Positions 1 to 10,436 of a DNA stretch of 64,000 bases are shown one piece after another. The DNA lies in the NCBI GenBank assembly GCA_928212115.1, contig CAKMRJ010001112.1, positions 410,250,598 through 410,314,597 on the forward strand, written 5' to 3'. This stretch comes from Lactuca virosa. Taxonomy: Eukaryota > Streptophyta > Magnoliopsida > Asterales > Asteraceae. The notes below the pieces were generated by a model. The model was not told the origin of the DNA. It was given only the letters and a program-made list of their open reading frames with translations, and did no database searches. Both the position numbers and the translations under genes were made by a program. The stretch's first letter is position 1. Every line of letters begins with the position of its first letter.

Positions 1-569
1 TCAAAGTGAGACTAATTAAATATATAGGGTTGATTATGACAATCATCAATTCTTTTATGGTGGATTAATGATCCATGGTTTATGGGTTATGGATGTAACC
101 AAAATGGAGCTCCATGGATAGTCCATGGGAGTTACAAATCCATGGGTCATGGGAAATCAAGAGTCATGACAATTAAGGGCATTCATGTGTAAACCCTAAT
201 TGTGACAACACTATAAAAGGAACCCTATGGCTAGCAAAAAGTGGACCTAGTGGACATAGTGTTACTAGAGAGGGTATAACCAATTTTGAGTGCTAGAAGT
301 ATTCTCTCAAGTTATTCCAAGTCTTGTGGTGTTGTGTGAAGCATTTGAGGCACAACATTTGGGTGCTAGGCTCACAAAGTCTTGAAGGAATCCAAGCAAC
401 AACAAGGTATGTATTTCTACTAGTTTTATGTTTTTATGTAATCCCCATGCCATGCTAGTTAGGAAATAACCTTGAAAAAGAAATTTGCATGTATATAGAG
501 AAACATAGATTCAAGGTTATTAGGGTTGCATGTACACTTAGGAAGTGTTAGAATGCTCAAAACCCATCA
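1..569 (+). repeat. E1 5' LTR (3' part only)
   Basis: Matches 7198-7766 with few substitutions and single-base indels. A TATA box TATAAAAG lies at 212-219. Upstream of it CCATGG occurs four times (73-78, 112-117, 123-128, 140-145). A good 5' splice site AAG|GTATGT has its junction at 406/407. The LTR ends CCCATCA, one base before the primer binding site. Confidence 0.93.
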
Positions 570-570
570 G

Positions 571-582
571 TGGTATCAGAGC
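571..582 (+). promoter_or_regulatory. E1 primer binding site (initiator tRNA-Met type)
   Basis: TGGTATCAGAGC, the usual plant copia site complementary to the 3' end of initiator tRNA-Met, one base after the LTR end. It is where minus-strand DNA synthesis would start. Confidence 0.93.
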
Positions 583-2093
583 CTAGGATTGTTTTCTGTA
601 TACTTGATGCAAAACTGCTTAAAAATCGAAAATTATGCACTCTGACGACTGGACTGCCGCCGAGTCCATGGGGAGGACTCGCCGAGTCCATGAACAAATT
701 CATCCTACTACTCACTCGACGAGTAGAATAGTGCACTCGGCGAGTAGGAGCGTGATGGGCAGTTTTTTCGAGTTTTTTTGTTGCTGAAATGGATTAAGAT
801 CATTATCCCAATCTGTTTTGGACTTGTAAAATCTGTTTTTCAAAATGATAATGATTATGTTAACCCATTTTACATGACTTTTATCAATTTTCAAGTATTG
901 TATATGTTATATGATTTCTTGAAATTGCTTGACATGAATTTGTGTTCTTATGAGTTTTTAGAAGATCATAGGAATTATGTGTAACCACCATGTGTGTTTT
1001 AATTCATGATCTTAATGGCTATGATGGTGTCCATAACTTGTCCTCAAGTTATGGATAACCAAGAGTCACTTCTTTTAATTATGATTAAAGAACTAAAGAG
1101 GTTTCATAAAATGAAGAGTCTTCATTTTTATGAACCATTAAAACTCATAAGTTACAAATTGAAGAGACTTGGAATAGTTTCAAATCTTGCCCTCAAGTTT
1201 TGGAATTTGAAAAGTCTTACCCTTTAATACTTTAATTCCAAATTAAACCTTAGATTTTTAAAAAGTTTAAAAATCAACACTTATACTATTATTATAATTT
1301 TATTATATAGATATGTATAAGAATATGTCATTCTTACCGTTAGTAGGCCTCATTCACGAAGCCGGTCTATAAGGGGGGTATAAGGTTGTTGCCTATAAAA
1401 TGGTGACTTAATGGGTGTCCACTCTCACCCACCGCTTCCTTGATCGGTGGAGGGTCGTTAGCCGAACGGGTAGGATACGACTTTAAATACTTGTTAAAAG
1501 TATAATGAATTATAAAGTAACTATACATTATAAATTCCCAATCTTAGTTACTTTAGGAAAATGTGAAATTGGTGCTAGCCCATAAAATTACACTTTGTAC
1601 CTTACCAAGTCGTTAGTGGAGCGTGTGTGGTTAACCGGCACACTAACATGGACTAGTAAGAGTGGCAAAGGGTAACTTGACTTTATTATAGATCGGTGGA
1701 GCGTGTGTGTTTAACCGGCACATCGATTAGGTAATATTGTTGAGGGTACCAAGTCAATTTGTATGGTTTTTCACACCTTGTTTGTGATCCTCGGCATCCC
1801 AGTCACAAACTTGAGAGGGCACAATCGAGATTCAAACATGTGCCATTGAAAAGTTCAATGTATCTCAAAAGATCTAGGAGTTTCAAACCAATAAAACCTA
1901 ATAATAAAATATTTCGTTCTTATGGTGGAAATTGGTAAATCGTCATTTACCTACCTTCAAATATTTTATAGTATGGATTACGGCATCCCTCTTCCAACTA
2001 TAAATAGTTTGTTGGATCCTAGCCTTAATATTTCATTTGGGTGAATTATTAAGGATTCCTAATCTAATGAAACTTGTCTTTCTTTCCTTTCAG
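583..2093 (+). other. E1 untranslated leader with palindromes and hairpins
   Basis: About 1.5 kb without a convincing reading frame, long for a copia leader. It holds CG-centred palindromes ACTCGNCGAGT at 677-687, 714-724 and 735-745, plus an imperfect one at 651-667. Inverted repeats are CCACCG/CGGTGG (1429-1434/1445-1450), GTTAGTG/CACTAAC (1612-1618 with 1639-1647), ATCGGTG/CATCGAT (1692-1698 with 1719-1727) and GTTTGTGA/TCACAAAC (1780-1787/1803-1810). The same series occurs in E2 and, more diverged, in E3. The region is conserved as noncoding sequence. Confidence 0.75.
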
Positions 2094-5000
2094 ATGTCTT
2101 CCAACAATGCTTCTGGCTCAAACCCAACAGGCTCCTTTTCCCTTATGAACTTGTGTGGTAAGGTCATCTTTGATGGATCCAATTTCAATGAGTGGATCAG
2201 AAACATCAGAATGATTACCCGCTATGAGGACAAAGAATATGTCCTCGATAGGGAGCTTAAGGTTGTGAGTGAAGCCACTGCTACTCCTGAAGAGTTTGCG
2301 GAGTTTTGTTGCACATGAAAAGGATGCTACTAAAGTAGCATGCATCATGATGGCCACCATGACTCCTGAACTTCAAAAATCCTATGAAGATTTCTACCCC
2401 TATGAGATGCACCTGGATCTGATGGAAAGGTACCATCAGAGCGCGCGTCGTCAGGAGAGGTATGAAATCATCTCCTCCATGATAACCGCAAGGATGAAGG
2501 ATGGTGAACCCATCACCGGTCACTTGCAGAAGATGCAAAGGTTCGTTGACCGGTTGCTGAAGCTAAATGTTGACTTTCCTGAGGAAATGGCGATTGACAT
2601 CATTCTCCATTCCTTACCTCCAAGTTATGATCAGTTTCGTATGACTTATCATATGAACAAGGAGGAAGTCACACTTAGCAAACTTCAAGGACTCTTAAGG
2701 ACAGCTGAAAATGGCCTTAAGGGTAAAGCGGTTGCTACTTCTACTCTTCAAACAGCCCCTGTTCTGGCTATTGGGCAGGGAAAGGGTAAGAAGAGGAAAA
2801 GCCCTTCGAAGGTACCAAGGGTAAGACTCTTGATGGTTCCTCTTCAAGTGGGACAAAGAAAGGTCCCATTACTCCTTCTTCAAACCCAAAGGAAGCACAG
2901 TGCTTCTATTGCCAGGATAAGGGACACTTCAAGCGAAGCTGCCCTAAATATCTGCAAGATCTAAAGGATGGGAAGGTTAAACCCACCCATACAGGTATTT
3001 ACACAATATTGTCTAATAACTCATCTAATGCTAATTCTTGGGTGCTTGATACAGGTTGTGGTATTCACATCTGTACTGATTTGCAGGCACTAAGAAGAAG
3101 TGAGCAAGTGGAGCACGGGAAGATAAACTTAGTCATGGGCAACAGGAAAGCATCACCTGTTACCAAGATAGGAGTTTATTCTTTATTGCTTAATAATGGG
3201 TTAATGTTAGATTTGAATAAGTGTTGTTACTCGCCCGAAATGGCGAGAATATTATTTCTTTTTCATGGCTTGTACAAACAAGGTTTTTACATTTTCATTT
3301 GATAATAAAAATGGTGCTATTAATGTTTATTACAATGATGTCTTTTACTTTAAAGCATTACCTTGTGATGGTGTATATGAAGCCGTGAATGTTTGTAGAC
3401 AATCTAGGAAATAATGTGTTGTATATTGATTCTTCAGATAGCTTGGATAAGCATCCTTGTGGCATTGTCGTCTTGGACATGTTAACAAGAAGCGCATAGG
3501 CCAACTCCAAAGGCTGGAGTCTTGGAATCATTTGACCTCAAGTCAGATGATAGTTGCGAGTCTTGTTTACTTGGAAAAATGACAAAGTCACCCTTCACAG
3601 GTACTTGTGATAGGGGTGAAGGTTTGTTGGACCTTGTACACACGGATGTGTGTGGGCCCTTCAGAGTTGCTACAATGGCTAATCGCTATTATGTGACTTT
3701 TACTGATGATTACAGTAGATATGGATATATTTACTTAATCAAGCATAAGTCAGAAACCTTTGAAAAGTTCAAAGAGTTTAAGGGAAGTGGAGAATCAATT
3801 GGGCAGGAACATCAAGATGCTCCGATCCGATCGAGGAGGAGAGTATCTTAGCATTGAGTTCCTTGACTATCTTAAGGAATGTGGGATGTCTCACAATTGA
3901 CACCTCCCAGAACACCACAGTTGAATGGTGTAGCTGAGAGGCGCAATAGAACCTTGTTGGATATGGTTCGTTCCATGATGAGTCGAGCTTCGTTACCAAT
4001 CTCTTCTTCTGGGGTATGCCTTAGAGGACTGCCGCCCATATCCTTAATCTAGTCCCTACTAAAAAGGTTGCCAAAACACCTCACGAGATGTGGACTGGGA
4101 AAGTTCCCAATTTGGACCACATCAAGATTTGGGGTTGTGAAGCTTTCGTGAGGCGTGAGACTCATGATAAGCTTGAACCTCGAAGTGAGAGGTGTATTTT
4201 CATCGGCTACCCACAGAGATCCTTTGGTTACCTCTTCTATAGACCCAGTGATAATGTGGTCTTTGTAGCAAGAAGAGGAGTCTTTCGTGAGAGAGAATTC
4301 ATAAGCCAAGGGGACAGTGGGGGCAAATTGACCTTGAAGAGCTTCAAGAGTCAAGTGGTGGTGAAGGAACCTCAAATGCTATCGACCAACCTGAGGAGGA
4401 AACTCCTGTTGATCCGATAGATGAGTCTGTACCTCCAAGACGTTCCACTAGGGTGAGGAACACACCTGATTTTTATTATGGTTATCACATCACCACTGAA
4501 GGTGATACATTTATTAGTGATAGTACACTAATAGATTTGGATGAACCTAATAATTACAGGGAAGCCATGGCAGGCCCTGAGTCTGCTAAATGGAAGGAGG
4601 CTATGGACAGCGAGATTCAGTCCATGTATGACAATCAAGTTTGGAACTTGGTTGACAATGTACCAGGTCGTAAGACAGTTGGGTGCAAATGGATCTTCAA
4701 GAAGAAGACCGACATGGATGGGAAGGTACACACTTTACAAAGCGCGACTGGTTGCGAAGGGCTTTACTCAAACTCCGGGAGTTGACTATGATGAGACCTT
4801 CTCACCAGTAGCTAAGATAAGTCTATTAGAGTATTGTTAGCCATAGCTGCATTTCATGATTATGAAATATGGCAAATAATGTCAAAAACCGCTTTCCTTA
4901 ATGGAAAGTTGGCTGAGGATGTTTACATGGCTCAACCAGAGGGTTTTGTCGATACAAGATACCCTAATAGAGTGTGTAAGCTTGATAAATCCATTTATGG

Positions 5001-6127
5001 ATTGAAACAAGCATCTCGCAGATGGAATCTTTGCTTTGATGAGAAAGTCAAAGAGTTTGGCTTTTCTAGGAGTGAGGATGAGTCTTGTGTGTATGTCAGG
5101 GCTAGTGGGAGCATAGTTAGCTTCTTGGTGTTGTATGTGGATGACATACTTCTCATAGGAAACGACGTCCCCAACCTTGCAGGAGGTTAAGTCCTGGCTT
5201 GGGAAGTGTTTCGCTATGAAGGACCTTGGGGAAGCTGCCTATATCCTAGGGATAAGGATATTGAGAGATAGGAGTAAGAGACTAATTGGACTTAGTCAAA
5301 GTACTTACTTGGATAAGGTGCTGAAGAGGTTCATATGCAAGATTCCAAGAAAGGAGAATTACCAATCCAGAGTAATGCCAAGCTGAGTAAAACTCAGAGT
5401 CCGAGTACAGAGGCTGAGATAGCTGAAATGAGTCATATACCATATGCTTTCCGCTGTGGGCTCGATCATGTATGCTATGACTTGTACTCGCCCTGATGTG
5501 GCCTTTGCTTTGAGCATGGTCAGTAGATATCAAGGGAACCCTGGCAAGGCACTGGACAGCGGTAAAGAACATTCTCAAGTATCTGCGGAGGACTAAGGAT
5601 TGGGTCCTTACCCTCGGAGGCAGTGATGACTTGAGAGTGGAAGGATATAGCGATGCTAGCTTCCAGACTGATAGGGATAATTTCCGCTCTCAGTCAGGCT
5701 GGGTCTTTATCCTAAATGGAGGGGCAATTACTTGGAAAAGTTCCAAGCAGGAGACAGTAGCTGATTCTACTTGTGAATCAGAGTACATAGCAGCAAGTGA
5801 AGCAGCTAAGGAGGCGATATGGCTAAAGAACTTCATCGGAGACCTTGGAGTTGTACCAGCTATAAAAGAGCCAATGGAAATTTTTTCTGTGACAGCGAAA
5901 GTGCGGTTGCTTTGGCTAAGGAACCGAGAGATCACGGGAGATCTAGGCACATTGACAGAAAATACCATTTCATCAGACATCGAATAGAAGAAGGACTCCT
6001 CGTGGCTAAGAGGGTATCATCAGATGAGAACCCGGAAGATCCCCTCACGAAGGGACTGAGCAAGGTTAAGCATTTACAGCATGCGAGGCGCATTGGGCTG
6101 AAGGATGATATTAGTTTCAATAATTAG
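2094..6127 (+). pseudogene. E1 Gag-Pol polyprotein, multiply frameshifted
   Basis: The start at 2094 reads MSSNNASGSN, as in E2. Recognisable in order are a UBN2-type gag domain (about 2280-2750), a CCHC zinc knuckle CFYCQDKGHFKRSC near 2900, the protease motif WVLDTGCG near 3040, and the integrase zinc-finger Cys pair CESCLLGKM near 3560. Then come integrase core pieces including TDVCGPF and LNGVAERR, the RT motif YVDD near 5140, and copia RNase H with ESEYIAASEA near 5790. It ends at a stop at 6125-6127. The frame changes near 2315, 2815, 3240, 3780, 4330, 4735 and 5185 and at several later points, so no full polyprotein can be made. The same product is nearly continuous in E2. Confidence 0.93.
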
Positions 6128-6968
6128 ATTCCTGAAACTTGTAAAATGTAATTGACATTTGATGATAAATAAAAGTTGTTATTTATTTATGAGTAGGTGT
6201 TACTATCTTGTGTTGATTGTTTACTATGTTTCAATTTTGCATGTTTTTACTTCCAGAATAATTATGTTATTATTCAAACCATCCACAGTCAGTCAAACTT
6301 TGGAGTAAGTATTGATTTAAGACTGTCATGAATTTGGCTTGTATGATTTGTCTAAAAGTGCTTTGGACAATGCAATGGTTGCTACAACTTCATGAGTACT
6401 CATAAGGGCTGAGTATTGGATCCAACCCACGCTCACTTGCATCACTTCATGGAATTTATCTCGAGTGATCGTGAGACGGTAATATCATATAAATCTTCAA
6501 ACCTAGAGATATGAGTTGTTGACTATGAGTTGGTTATTCATTGATTGTACGAAAACGCATTGGTAACTCGATGTTATAAAACGTGCCTTTGTGAATAATT
6601 CAACAAGTAGTTAGTACAAGCATATCAGTCGAAGTTTATATCTGTTCCTTCTAGAAATAGAAGCGATATCTGGGCCCCTCGATGATTTGGTTTTGACCTA
6701 TGTACCGGGCCCGGTCAGAACCTAATTGATGTGTTCAATTTAGTTCTATGTCGAAACAAATCAGAGATCGAGAAACAAATGCTGGACAATAAGTAAGACA
6801 TATTTCCATGTGTTTGTCCGGCTGATATCATGAGAACAGAGGATTATATGATCACTTATCTTAAATGGCGTATCATCATCATCTCAGTTCCGAGAGACTT
6901 TGAAAGAGCTACGATTGCTAGTCGGATTTTGAAGTCATATTTGCAAATATAGTTATTAGACTTATCCA
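6128..6968 (+). other. E1 noncoding 3' trailer
   Basis: About 840 bp between the Pol stop and the 3' LTR with no reading frame. Blocks of it recur in E2 (about 16972-17815) and E3 (about 31942-32820), for example a GAGGGGCCC block and an inverted-repeat-rich stretch around GGATCCAACCCACGCTC. Conservation of noncoding sequence between diverged elements suggests an RNA-level role or shared descent under constraint. Confidence 0.6.
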
Positions 6969-6978
6969 AGTGGGAGAC
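6969..6978 (+). promoter_or_regulatory. E1 polypurine tract
   Basis: AGTGGGAGAC immediately precedes the LTR start TGTTGGATA at 6979, the position expected for the plus-strand primer. The same tract adjoins the 3' LTRs of E2 and E3. Confidence 0.85.
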
Positions 6979-7766
6979 TGTTGGATATAGTGTCTAAGTC
7001 CATAACTTTATTTGGTATGTACTTGACCCGACCCGGCATGGTCCATTTGGGTTGCATGGCATTGCAATACTTGGATAGACTAAATGAGAGAATAAGGCAC
7101 TTATGATTATTAATATATTATAAGTTCTAATATATTAATAATAGTATTATTTAATTATAGTATTGATCAAGTATTAATCTAGGATTAATTTGGTGGTCAA
7201 AGTGAGACTAATTAAATATATAGGGTTGATTATGACAATCATCAATTCTTTTATGGTGGATTAATGATCCATGGTTTATGGGTTATGGATGTAACCAAAT
7301 GGAGCTCCATGGATAGTCCATGGGAGTTACAAATCCATGGGTCATGGGAAATCAAGAGTCATGACAATTAAGGGCATTCATGTGTAAACCCTAATTGTGA
7401 CAACACTATAAAAGGAACCCTATGGCTAGCAAAAAGTGGACCTAGTGGACATAGTGTTACTAGAGAGGGCATAACCAATTTTGAGTGCTAGAAGTATTCT
7501 CTCAAGTTATTCCAAGTCTTGTGGTGTTGTGTGAAGCATTTGAGGCACAACATTTGGGGTGCTAGGCTCACAAAGTCTTGAAGGAATCCAAGCAACAACA
7601 AGGTATGTATTTCTACTAGTTTTATGTTTTATGTAATCCCCATGCCATGCTAGTTAGGAAATAACCTTGAAAAAGAAATTTGCATGTATATAGAGAAAAC
7701 ATAGATTCAAGGTTATTAGGGTTGCATGTACACTTAGGAAGTGTTAGAATGCTCAAAAACCCATCA
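6979..7766 (+). repeat. E1 3' LTR
   Basis: 788 bp, TGTTGG...CCCATCA. TATA box TATAAAAG at 7407-7414, four CCATGG words upstream (7269, 7307, 7318, 7335) and the GTATGT splice donor are as in the 5' LTR. The start of its own 5' half (6979-7197) has no partner in the window because the left LTR is truncated. Confidence 0.95.
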
Positions 7767-7884
7767 AAGCATACATCAAGATCCAATCTTTACTTGCACA
7801 CAACTTGGTGCATCATACATATCATTTAGGTAGCTCATAGAGCTTCCAAAGTCCAATGCCTCTGACATGTTTTTGGAACGAAAA

Positions 7885-9257
7885 CTAATGAATTGGTGAA
7901 CAAGTATGCATGACTCTTCTTTGATCCACTATGGTGTACTTCAATCTTTTCAAATGCTTATTGCTCACGTGTAAAGAACAATTTACTGATATGTACTTAT
8001 TGTTGTCCACTTTGATGTAACCATGTTTCACTTGATCAATAACAACAGTGTTATCTTCATATATAACCATGTGTCATCAGGATTATAAGCTAAATCACAT
8101 GTACTTGGAATATGGCTAATTGAAGCTTGAATCCGTACACACTCTCTATTCTCCTCATAGAGCACAAGTAGTTCAGATTGATTAGTCAAAATAGAAACTA
8201 GAGTCTGTTTACAAGACCTCCATGATATCGATGTGTTCCCGATGGTAAAGACATAACCATATTAGGAAAGTCCCTTATTAGGGTCTGATAAGTAACCTAC
8301 ATAGGCATAGCCAACAAGGGTCACATTATTTCGAGTATCATTCGTGGTAGATCCACTCAATGAAACGTAGGGATAGAATAAACTCATATCTATAGTACCT
8401 TTAAGGTAACAAAATATGTCTTTAGTACCGTTTCAGTGGTTGCATGTTAGCTTAGTGTTGTGTCGAGAAATACAATTCATAACAAACAAGATGTATGGTA
8501 TAGTACATTGGGCTAAGTATAATAATGCACCTATTGCACCAGAATATGAACACTTTTGGCTCAATATCTCTCCATCATCCTCCTTTACACAAAATGGGTC
8601 CTTTTTAATATCTATAAAACAAACAATCATGTGAGTAGATGAAAATTTTGTATCATGATGACTAAATCATCTCAACACCTTCTAGGTGTAATTTTCTTGA
8701 TAGAGTACAATCTCATCTTTATTTTGCTCTATCTGCATGCCTATGCAATACCTTATCTTCCCAAGATCTTTCATCTCGAATTCCTTCTTCAGCATTTTAG
8801 CCGGTTCAAATTATTCTTTCGAGGTTCTTATGAGATTCATATCATCTACAAAGACTATGATAATTACATATCCTGAAGTTGATTTCTTTGACAAATAGGC
8901 ATATCTCATTATTCAAATATCTCATTCTGATCAAGTACTCACTTAGACTTAGATTGTTGTACCACATTTATCCGGATTGTTTAATCCATAAAGTGTCCAT
9001 CTAAGTCTTAAGTCCATCAGGGACTTTCATGTATATCCATGTGTCCAAATCCCCATAAATATAGGAGAATACGTCTCCTCGTAATCAATTACATAGAATT
9101 GAGAGAAGTCTTTCTCCATGAGGCAAACTTTGTATCTTACAATCTCATTATTCTCATTACGCTTCCTTACGAAAACCCATTTATTACCAATTGGTGTAAC
9201 ATTGGGTGGTGTTGGAGCAACAGGTCCAAACACTCTTCTTTTTGCTAAGGAATCCAA
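7885..9257 (-). pseudogene. Copia pol remnant (RT to RNase H), lineage distinct from E1
   Basis: Read on the - strand, fragments appear in the correct order. They are the RT start with NKWVFVRKRNENNEIVRYK (near 9180), a YVDD-box relative FVDD (8841-8852), the RT end/connection with YSGAIGALLYLAQCT (near 8530), an RNase H part with GYLSDPNKG and a serine-rich SWRS block (8150-8320), and the C-terminal part with YEDNTVVIDQVKHGYIK (near 8040). Stops and frameshifts separate the pieces. No LTR was found for it. Wording differs from E1-E3, so it belongs to another copia lineage. Confidence 0.85.
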
Positions 9258-10436
9258 TTCATATTGGATTGCTTGTTTCCATTGAGGTCATTTTTCTTAG
9301 TTTTGCAACAACTCATATACACTAAAACTTGTAAAACATTAAACAACAACTAAGTACGATATTTTCATTTAACATAGAGAAATGAGAATCAAGTGCTACC
9401 CATGCAATCTTCATTTCCCAGGTGTCGCCTTCGAAATCCTTTTTTCGCAGTGACAAAAATAACTATAAATCAATAACCTATAATATGATGATTAGCCACA
9501 ACATTACGACTAAGAATAAAAAACCTTAAAGTAAAATCTATCAAAACTTCAAATACCTTAAAATATGTTCTTTGAAATGAGATCGATGTTTCAGATCAAC
9601 TTTGAAAGAATTTTCAGGTTCCATTTTTTGCAAATGAATTATACATACGATAAATAATGTTTTTATACATCTAGATGTGCGAGACCCACGACTTTCACTA
9701 AATTGGCAAAATACCTGCGAAAATCACCAAAACGCCTTCATTTTGGTGATTTCGTATGTACTATGCTAATTTCACAGATGATCATCTGTAAAATTGATGT
9801 TTATCTCTGGAAACGACGTAATTGTTGCTTAAAGCTTGAAAAATACTTGAAGAATTTAGTTGTTTTTGTGTTTTTCTCAAAAAATTTATATTTAATTGTG
9901 TCTGAAGCAATTGGCTACTTGTGTTTATTATTATTACTATTAATATTAGCAATACGGGGAAAGTGGCCTCAGCAGGATCTGAGCTGGCTCGGCAAACACT
10001 TCCCCCCAAACTCGGCATGTCGAACTTTTCTCCTTTTCTCTCTTTTTCTCTCTAATAAAATAAAATAAAATAAAATAAAAAATTTCATCCCTGATGAAAC
10101 TTGGTGAGCTCAACACCGCTCATCCAGTCTTATTATTAAACTAAACAAGACTTGATGGTACTTCGACAAGCCACTTTTACTTTTGTCTCTTTCATATTTT
10201 TTAGCATTTGGCCCCTTTTTAAATATAAACAAACAGATATTTTTATGTGTATCCAAAGTCAGTGCTCCCATCTAGGCATCTACAGTCGAGCACTAACAAA
10301 TAAAACACATATTTCAATATATTTCTCCTTAAATGATCCAACCAACAGTTCAAATCAGAGATTTCACAGTAACATACATAAAACAACTACAGCACATAAA
10401 TACATACCAAAAATAATAAAAATACTTCCAACAATT
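9258..10436. other. No gene recognised; fibrillin 3' flank
   Basis: AT-rich sequence downstream of the fibrillin gene. Two reading frames of about 120 codons (9703-10068 and 10152-10502) show no recognisable motif and look like chance. A TAAAA pentanucleotide run lies at about 10054-10080. The part next to 10436 must include the fibrillin 3' UTR, but I could not fix a polyadenylation site. Confidence 0.5.

Larger units (their letters stand above)
407..2093 (+). other. E1 predicted leader intron
   Basis: The donor GTATGT at 407-412 lies in the LTR. The acceptor, a pyrimidine run ending TTTCAG at 2093, directly abuts the gag ATG at 2094. The predicted intron is 1687 nt; the equivalent in E2 is 1686 nt with the same donor and acceptor. 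It would remove the PBS, the palindrome cluster and the leader hairpins from gag mRNA. Splicing is inferred from consensus sites and their conservation, with no transcript evidence. Confidence 0.55.
1..7766 (+). mobile_element. E1: Ty1/copia LTR retrotransposon, 5' end outside the window
   Basis: Positions 1-569 repeat at 7198-7766, so the window opens inside the 5' LTR. Order is LTR, PBS (571-582), leader, Gag-Pol (2094-6127), trailer, purine tract, 3' LTR. Gag then protease, integrase, reverse transcriptase and RNase H is the copia order (integrase before RT). Coding capacity is destroyed by many frameshifts, while the two LTRs remain very similar, so the element is decayed but not ancient. 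The 3' end sits beside an unrelated copia pol remnant at 7885-9257. Target duplication cannot be tested because the left end is missing. Confidence 0.95.

Noticed and set aside
9703..10068. A 121-codon + strand frame
   Set aside because: AT-rich sequence with low-complexity hydrophobic translation, no motif, no support from context.
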